From NCBI GenBank assembly GCA_037157565.1, contig JAZHRO010000012.1, forward strand, positions 3,932,501 to 3,996,500: DNA of 64,000 nt, given 5' to 3'. The notes under the pieces were generated by a model. That model saw only the letters and a list, made by a program, of their open reading frames with translations, made no database searches and was not told the origin of the DNA. This document shows positions 58,037 to 64,000 of this stretch, piece after piece; within the stretch, counting starts at the first letter, position 1; each line of letters begins with the position of its first letter. The stretch comes from Thalassia testudinum (taxonomy: Eukaryota > Streptophyta > Magnoliopsida > Alismatales > Hydrocharitaceae). A program made the position numbers and the translations under genes.

Positions 58037-58243
58037 CTATGAAGTAAGGAGTTTCTTTCTAATCTGCTCAATAACCTCCTTACTTTGCCTAATCAATCGA
58101 GGACCTACCTCCCACTTCATGCCCACGTCATCCCAAGCTAGCGAAGATGTGCACTTTCTAATATACAATGCCTCATACGAGGCCATGCTGATACTGGCAT
58201 GATAGCTGTTACTGGATGTGAACTCCACTAGAGGTAGGTGTGA
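58037..58243 (-). pseudogene. Fragment of a second gypsy integrase (Tekay/Del-like)
   Basis: The minus strand encodes about 68 residues containing HLPLVEF, SYHASISMASYEALY and WDDVGMKWEVGPRLI. These correspond to the part of integrase after the catalytic core in chromovirus-type gypsy elements of the Tekay/Del kind, where HLPLVEFAYNNSYH and APYEALYGR are typical. The frame closes with TAG at 58037, where Q is expected, probably a C-to-T change. A2 was inserted at its downstream edge, and unrelated sequence begins at 58244. It is the oldest recognisable layer in the window. Confidence 0.8.
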
Positions 58244-60270
58244 TTTCCTACGGGAGGGGGTGAGATTTGCGTGATATGAAAAATAAAGCAAAAATTATAA
58301 TATCAATCACACAAAAATGAAAGCACACAAATACGCAAGGATTTTTAGGTGGAAACCCAAACCCGAGTAAAAACCACCACCTATGTCTCTTGACTTAGGA
58401 TTTCCCAATCGATCGAGTTGATCAAATCCACTAATGAATCACTTGAATGAGGGTTACTCAACCTCTTACAACCACGCTACTTACACGAGGGTAGCGTACC
58501 TCAAACCCCTCATCTTCACGAGGAGTATTTAGTCTCTCGGTGGAGATGGGAATTCGCAAAGCGAATACCCAACCAAAGATAATTACACAAATCCTTTAGA
58601 GCCACAAAGTAAGTATTTAAATCTAGCTACTATAGTCAAAGATAACTTCCCTTTGATGGAAGTGCATCGGCAAGTGACGCTGGTGCGTGAACCACGCGAT
58701 AGCACAATGACGCTCTCGTAATCGTAGGCGGAGAGCAGGTGCACGGCTAATGTGATGCTCTCTAATGTGGACTAGAGGATCTTGGAGAGCAACAACACTT
58801 CTAGATGATCTTCTTCTCTAGGACACAATGTGAGTGGAACTGGTATTTCTTAGTATGTCTTAGTGTGTCTAACAAAGGAGGGCTCTCCCTCTATTTATAG
58901 ATGGCTTAGTGATGCGAAAATTCGCATGATTTGTAATTAGGGTTTTTAGAGTCATTGCAACACGCAAAATCGCATATGCTTTTAAATTTATATTCCTAGA
59001 TAGTGGGGTATCTAGGGTCATCCAAGGAGGTAGGTTTGCAAATATGATTCTCTTGACTTGAACACACGGAAATCACCTTTCTTTTTGGTCTTTTCAAATA
59101 TATAATTTTTCTGGGTTTTGAAATAACGGGAAGCACAAGTTGTTTGTGGGAAAGTAACAACTACGATCACTAAGCTGACACCTAAGTGACAAATAATTCC
59201 TCTCTCTAAGCTCACTTTAGGCACGTGGAGGACTAGAGTAATTAGAGAGAGGGAGTGAAGAGTGCTAGAAACAAAGCTATTAAATGCTACTGGAAAGAAA
59301 TTTCAAAGAAGGAAACTTGATTAATGAGAAAGTGTTGTACAAAAACCCTACTAGAGGAAAGCTTCTACAACTAGAATTTTTAGTACAAAGTAAAGAAATG
59401 ATGAAGAGGGGAGGCTCCTTGCTCCAAGCCTAGTAGCTCCCGAGCTTGAAAAGAACTGCTCCAACTCTTTCTCTTTGAAAGCTCTGCCAAGTTGATGTCC
59501 TCCAAGGCAAACCCTAAGGTTGGCGTGCCTATGCTTCTCCCAAGGGTAGATGTGCACTACCCTTCTCCTCCAATGCTTGGCTATCCTCCAAGTGATGAAG
59601 ATCCTCCTCCTTCATGGCATGGCACAAGGGGAAGGAATGGGGAGAGGAAGGCACCAAGGGGGTAGGTGGTGTGCCCCCTTAATCTTCCTCTCTATCCCTT
59701 CTTCTTGGCCATGGGTTTAGGTGGGATTAGGGTAGAATTAAAGCTAATGGAGGATGGGGACAATGGTGGTGGTTAAGGGTCTTTTTATAGAGTAGGATGG
59801 GGGTTATAGGTGGCTCTTGGAATGGATGGCTAGGATGGGATTTTGGAGAGGTGGTTATGGGATCTATGGTCATGGATTTTTGGCTCCATTCAAAGAGGTG
59901 TGGAGGGGGGTAGTTAAGGACATGGAGGCTCCCCAAGGTGGATGTCCATGGTAGAGAGGTGCCTCCATTTTGGAGCCAAAATGAGGTTCTCGAAGGGGGG
60001 GATTTTGGAGGGAAAATAGAAGGTGGAGATGGGCTTTAGGCTTAGGTGTAGGGTAGAGATTGATGGATTTTGGAGGGAAAAAGGTGGCGCCAACTTGGAA
60101 GTGGCGAAAAGACCCGCAGCCCTTTTTGGTCGTTTAAGACGTCTGGGAAGATACCCAGACATCTGAAAGTGAATGAAGTAGTACGTTATTTTCATTTTCG
60201 CATGCGCGCGACACGTATGCGCATATCTTTTCTTGCCCTCCGATCTCTCCCTCACCCAAACCCTAACCGA
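58244..60270. other. Unassigned repetitive DNA with two minus-strand TATA-like sites
   Basis: No gene is recognised. TATAAATA lies on the minus strand at 58892-58899 and TATAAAAA at 59782-59789; both are followed, in that direction, by transcribed-looking sequence. The part 58320-58390 (AAGGATTTTTAGGTGGAAAC) resembles sequences I associate with plant LTRs, but I could not find LTR edges, PBS or PPT. Short frames on the minus strand (68 and 69 codons) show no domain. Confidence 0.4.
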
Positions 60271-61400
60271 CACCCTATTTAAACCCTTGATCCCAAGCCA
60301 CCTCCTCATCCCCACCAGCGACCACCACCTTCGTCTTCTCCCTTACACAGTGAGACGTCTTCTCGCCCTTGAGCAGCCACGGTGAGAGAGGAGAGGGACC
60401 GAGCGTGAGCGAGAGAGAGGAAGAGAGAGGGAAGAGGAGAGTGTGGGAGAGGAGACGAGACTGGAGGAGCTCGAGCATCCGAGCTCATGTGCCGAGGAGC
60501 TGTGGGCACGATGGCGGAAAGCGGAGGTGAGAGAACCTCCGAGGAGCTCGGAGGTGCGAGGAGAGGTGCAGCCGAAGGAGCCGCGGAGCTCGAAGGAGTC
60601 GTATGGGAAGAGCCAGACGCATGCGAGGGGGGAGGGGCTCGTGGAGAGTCAGCCTCCCAACCTCCTACAGTCTGTTGAAGGTGCTGCTGCAGCACTTGTA
60701 GACAAGCTCGCGGAGGAGACGAGTGGTGCGAGAGGTTTTGATACTGGTTTTCCAGTATCAGATGTCTGGCACACCCACCAGACGTCCTTGGGAAGCAGTA
60801 ACCGACATCCGGGCCTGAAGCCAGACGTCTGAGGGGATGCAGGGTACAGAGGTAAGTGTCCTGGACACTCATGCATATCATATGTAGATTTTCGTAAACA
60901 AGTGTATGTGAGTTTTGTTGAAATGGTGGGTTCGTATGCAGGTGTGAGCATTGAAAGGTGCACAGCGCACCCCTCAAGGTGTTTCAAGACGTATGGAGGA
61001 GGTGACCGATGTCTGATTGAACTCCTAGTCGATCAGAGGGAGTGCCAGACTCTGGGATCACCCTCAGACAGTTCCAGATGGGTTCGGACATCTGAGGACA
61101 CCTCAAGGAAGAAAGGTGAGACCCTCAACTCGTTTAAGACGTCTAGGTCTATTCTCAGACGTCTGATTTTGAACAGTAAATGTGTTTTGACCCATTTAGG
61201 GTCCAAACAGAGTTTATTTTCCGCAAATGAAGTACCGTCATCTTCTGTTTAAGTTCCTCTACATGTTGGTGTTGAGTACATACTGTTTTGAGCTCGTTTG
61301 ATGTGATTGGTCTTTCGTATAGGCTTCCAGCCAGTTGAGCACTCAAGGGCTACAGAGACGACAAGATCTGCGGTTCAGGCCCCCATTCCTCCTGGAATAT
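60271..61400 (+). other. GC/purine-rich transcribed-looking region with GACGTC motifs
   Basis: A TATTTAAA box is present at about 60276-60283 on the plus strand, then purine-rich sequence to about 60640. GACGTC or close variants occur near 60139, 60355, 60780, 60824, 61138 and 61159. Donor- and acceptor-like pairs are present (GAG/GTAAGT at about 60849 with GTATGCAG at 60941; AAAG/GTGAGA at about 61114 with CGTATAG at about 61322). The overlapping frames here (129 codons plus, 223 codons minus) are compositionally biased and no domain is recognised. It may be part of an LTR or a noncoding transcript. Confidence 0.35.
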
Positions 61401-62917
61401 CTAGTAGAGTGGTTTAATCTGAATTGCTAAGATTTTCAAATAAAGAAATGCATGCTTAGAATAAACTTGGGAAACCCTAGGATGTGGCATGAACCCTAGG
61501 GTAGAAACATTAAAACAGCTTGAGAAACCCTAGGATGTGGAATGAATCCTAGGGCAGAAATGATTGAACATGTTTTTGAGTTACACTGCTGATAATGAAA
61601 TACCTGGATAACACTGGAACCAATATATCTGCAAATGCAGTATAATGCAAATACAAGCTGCATCTTATACTAAGGAGAATTGAGAGGTGAACAATGAGAT
61701 CCAGAAATCAAGAAACGAAAGGAATATGAGCATGAACCCTACGGGGGACTAGGAGAGGACTCCTACAGAACAGACCCGTGTGTAAACGAGAAGCATGCTG
61801 TCTCTTGAGTACATGGTACCAAGAAGAGCCGCTATTCTAGTAGTGTAGAGGGGAGTTAGCCACCCCCTTGGGTTGAGACCCAAGGTTTGGACTGGCTACT
61901 CTACATTGACTCAGGTGGCCCTCGCGTACGTGGTAACGGGGTGAGCTACATAGTGTAGGGAGGGACCTAGCCGCCCCACGAGCCCAGGGTTAGGACTAGC
62001 CAACCTACACCGACTTTTAGGCCCTCTAGGCAAATCGGGTAGTCGGACGAGGGTACGCAGATTGTGGAGGGGCGAGACCCCCGTTTGGTTTTGAGGGGCG
62101 AGACCCCTGTTCTAAGAGGGCAAGGCCCTATACTGTTCCGTGTTGTACTTTAGGTGCACCCGTTAGCAGAAATAACTAACCGTGTGCCAGTGCAGGGTAG
62201 CTACCCGTGTGCTTATGATGCGTGTCGTAGTCACCACTATGTCGCGACAGTGACCTCGGGGTGGTTGACTGGGTGTAGGACTACCACGGGGGACTCTCCC
62301 AGCCAGGAGAGCACCACGTGTACCTTCTACACTACGGAAAAGACTGCAATCAAGATCGTTCCCACGAGGAACAAGCAAGATCAAGAAATACTTGGATCCT
62401 TTGAACTAGAAATACATAGATGAGATAAATAGAAATGAGAATAAAACATAGTTACTTGATTTACTTTACTTGCACATAGATAATGTAAACACCACTCTAC
62501 TCAGCATTCACTGACTCTATCTTTTCGTAACCCTGTTCAAGACTAGGAGTTGAGTAGCCCGGGTTTCCAGCTGCAGAGGGTGCTGGGCCCAACCGAGCCC
62601 AGTCGTAGTCATTTCTTTCCAGCTCTATAGTTTTCTGCTATTGTAGTGAGTATTCCATGTAGACTGTTCTGTACATTTTATTTCTGTTACGTTCCTATTT
62701 TCTTTTCCGCTATAGTAGTTGTGATGGCATGTAATAAAGTGATACTTTGTGATTTGTTACTTTATTGTCTCCTGTTTACTTTCTGCCTAGTTACATTGCA
62801 TGTGTGTTGTGGAATATTTCTGCTTTTGGTTATTTCTCGTTGGACGACTGGGTCTTGGGATTAGCCGATGCGAGTCGATCTCAGGTCCTGTAGGGATCTA
62901 GGAACCGGGTTGTAACA
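61401..62917 (+). repeat. LTR-like sequence, possible chromovirus LTR end
   Basis: The stretch ends GGGTTGTAACA at 62917, then AG and TGGTTTTGG. This resembles the LTR end, spacer and start of a tRNA-Met type PBS (TGGTATCAG) with changes. Inside are a 42-bp near-repeat (61466-61507 and 61519-61560), a repeated GAGGGGCGAGACCCC (62067-62081, 62093-62107) and two similar stem-forming units (61841-61920 and 61951-62023). The left edge was not found. Confidence 0.4.
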
Positions 62918-64000
62918 AGTGGTTTTGGTGGTTTTGGTGCCACCTTTTTGGTGGCTTTTGGTGGTAGTCATAGGGTAAAGAGGTGTGGTTGAGTTGGCGC
63001 CATCGTGGGTAGGAGTAGGTGGAGCTAGGTGGACTTAAGTAGAGAAGCTAGTTAAGTGGGACATAAGGTTAGGTAGGATGGAAGAGGGATGACCAAGGGA
63101 GCTGGAGATAGCTAAGCAATGCTAGCTAAGCTAGCTTAGCTAGTAGTGGAGTATAGGAGTAGGCATCTGGAGCTAGGGTTTGAAGAGAGGAGCTGGACAG
63201 AAGAAGTCTGGAGCTGAACTGGAGCTGGCAGATACTGAAGAGGGTGGCATGGAGCTACTTTAGCTGGCTTAGCTTGCAAGTTCTTTGCTAGCTGATAAGC
63301 CAAGCTAAAGCAAGCTGGCTTCTACTGAAAGGAGTTGAGGTGAGCTAGGTATGATGCTCCTGGGGAGGACTTAGCCAGTTGAGGTAGCTAAGGTAGCTTA
63401 GCTCAACTAAGTTGAGCTAAGTTGAGTCCTCGGGAGCTAGACTTAAGCATCTTGGGCTAAGATGAAGTCATCTTCAGCTGGTTGGAGTTGAGTGGAGCTG
63501 GATGTAGCTGGTCCTGAGCTGAGGTGAATTTCATCCAACTCAGCTGAGCTAGCTAGAGGTCCCAATGAACTGATGGGAGTTGAGATGAGCTAGACTCAGC
63601 TAAGTTGAGCTGGATCTGAGCTGACTTGAGCTAAGGTGAGCTAAGATGAGCTCTCTTGAGCTGCCATTCAGCTAAGATGAGCTGAATGGAGCTAGGATGA
63701 GTTAAACCTAGTCCAAGTGAGCTAGAATCCAACTATGGTAAGCTAGATCAAGCTGAGTCCCAGCTGGTTTGAGCTTCTCCTTCACTAGTTGCTTTCCTAA
63801 GTGCTAGGGTTCTTTGGTTTTGACCATCTGTTTATCCCTAACACTCACGAAAACATATTAAAAAGAAAATAAAAAGTGTAATGTATGCTTAACCTAATTT
63901 ATGCCTAAATGCAGCCTAATAGCTTATTTTGAAGCAAAACCCTAAGAGCTAGGTTTGTTTTAATGCATAAAAATGATGATAAACTAGAGTTTATCACTTA
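62918..64000. repeat. AGCT-saturated low-complexity tract
   Basis: From about 63020 to 63780 the tetramer AGCT occurs roughly 45 times, mostly as GAGCT, TAGCT or CAGCT within degenerate GAGCTAAG / GAGCTGAG phrases. There is no fixed period. No frame longer than 60 codons was found. Before it, at 62920-62960, is a GGTTTTGGTG repeat. After 63780 the sequence is ordinary AT-rich DNA with nothing recognised. Confidence 0.75.

Noticed and set aside
60306..60977. 223-codon frame on the minus strand and 129-codon frame on the plus strand
   Set aside because: Composition is dominated by S/P/A/H or E/R/G from a purine-rich tract, they overlap on opposite strands, and no domain is visible.
60719..62922. 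AGTGG at 60719-60723 and 62918-62922 as a TSD of a solo LTR
   Set aside because: The putative LTR would start TGCGAGAG, which does not match the TAACA end, and a 5-base match by chance is easy over this distance.
1..64000. CRISPR arrays, bacterial operons, tRNA or rRNA genes
   Set aside because: The sequence is plant nuclear repeat DNA; no regular short spaced repeats and no tRNA box A/box B arrangement that folds were seen. The tRNA-like strings are primer-binding sites.

Overview
This 64 kb window is a nested stack of plant LTR retrotransposons; I see no ordinary host gene, tRNA or rRNA gene. The organism is a flowering plant, species not identified. The evidence is gag-pol of the Athila group of Ty3/gypsy elements, primer-binding sites (PBS) matching plant tRNA-Asp, 1.7-2.8 kb LTRs beginning TG and ending CA, and 5-bp target-site duplications (TSDs).

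Three families are present (labels are mine). Family A is Athila-like with gag, protease, RT, RNase H and integrase: A1 (17823-29454, minus strand, both LTRs, coding frame broken) and A2 (31069-58034, minus, older, its 3' part outside the window). Families B and C have LTRs, PBS and polypurine tract (PPT) but no gag-pol; each instead carries an unrecognised frame of about 550 codons. They are large non-autonomous derivatives. B copies: B1 (minus, 5' part only, 2981-31068 including insertions), B2 (41050-51064, minus, complete), B3 (plus, its end at 1-2980) and a solo LTR (3852-6569, plus). C copies: C1 (6980-16846, plus, complete) and C2 (34851-54533, plus, complete but split by B2).

Nesting, from junctions and TSDs: a remnant of a different gypsy integrase (58037-58243) was hit by A2. 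A2 was hit in pol by B1 (junction 31068/31069) and in gag by C2 (TSD CCCGT). C2 was hit by B2 (TSD CCTGG). B1 was hit by B3 (2980/2981), by a B element now reduced to a solo LTR (TSD TGGTT), by C1 (TSD ATATG) and by A1. From 58244 to 64000 there is repetitive DNA with promoter-like and LTR-like signals that I could not assign, ending in a tract saturated with AGCT.

The most interesting material is cis-acting. (1) C-family LTRs contain a run of about 16 short, mostly perfect inverted repeats leading into a TATA box that lies in a hairpin loop; the solo B LTR has a smaller version. (2) Families A, B and C all carry a second PPT-like tract 1.2-1.8 kb upstream of the normal PPT, after a shared GAGGACAT(T)GCA motif. 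(3) A small hairpin precedes the normal PPT in all three. (4) Families A and C share a block of about 100 bp placed 240-290 nt before the start codon, a candidate packaging or dimerisation signal through which A proteins could mobilise C. (5) The interval between the two PPTs always contains a family-specific repeated motif. The B and C open frames are the best candidates for undescribed proteins.
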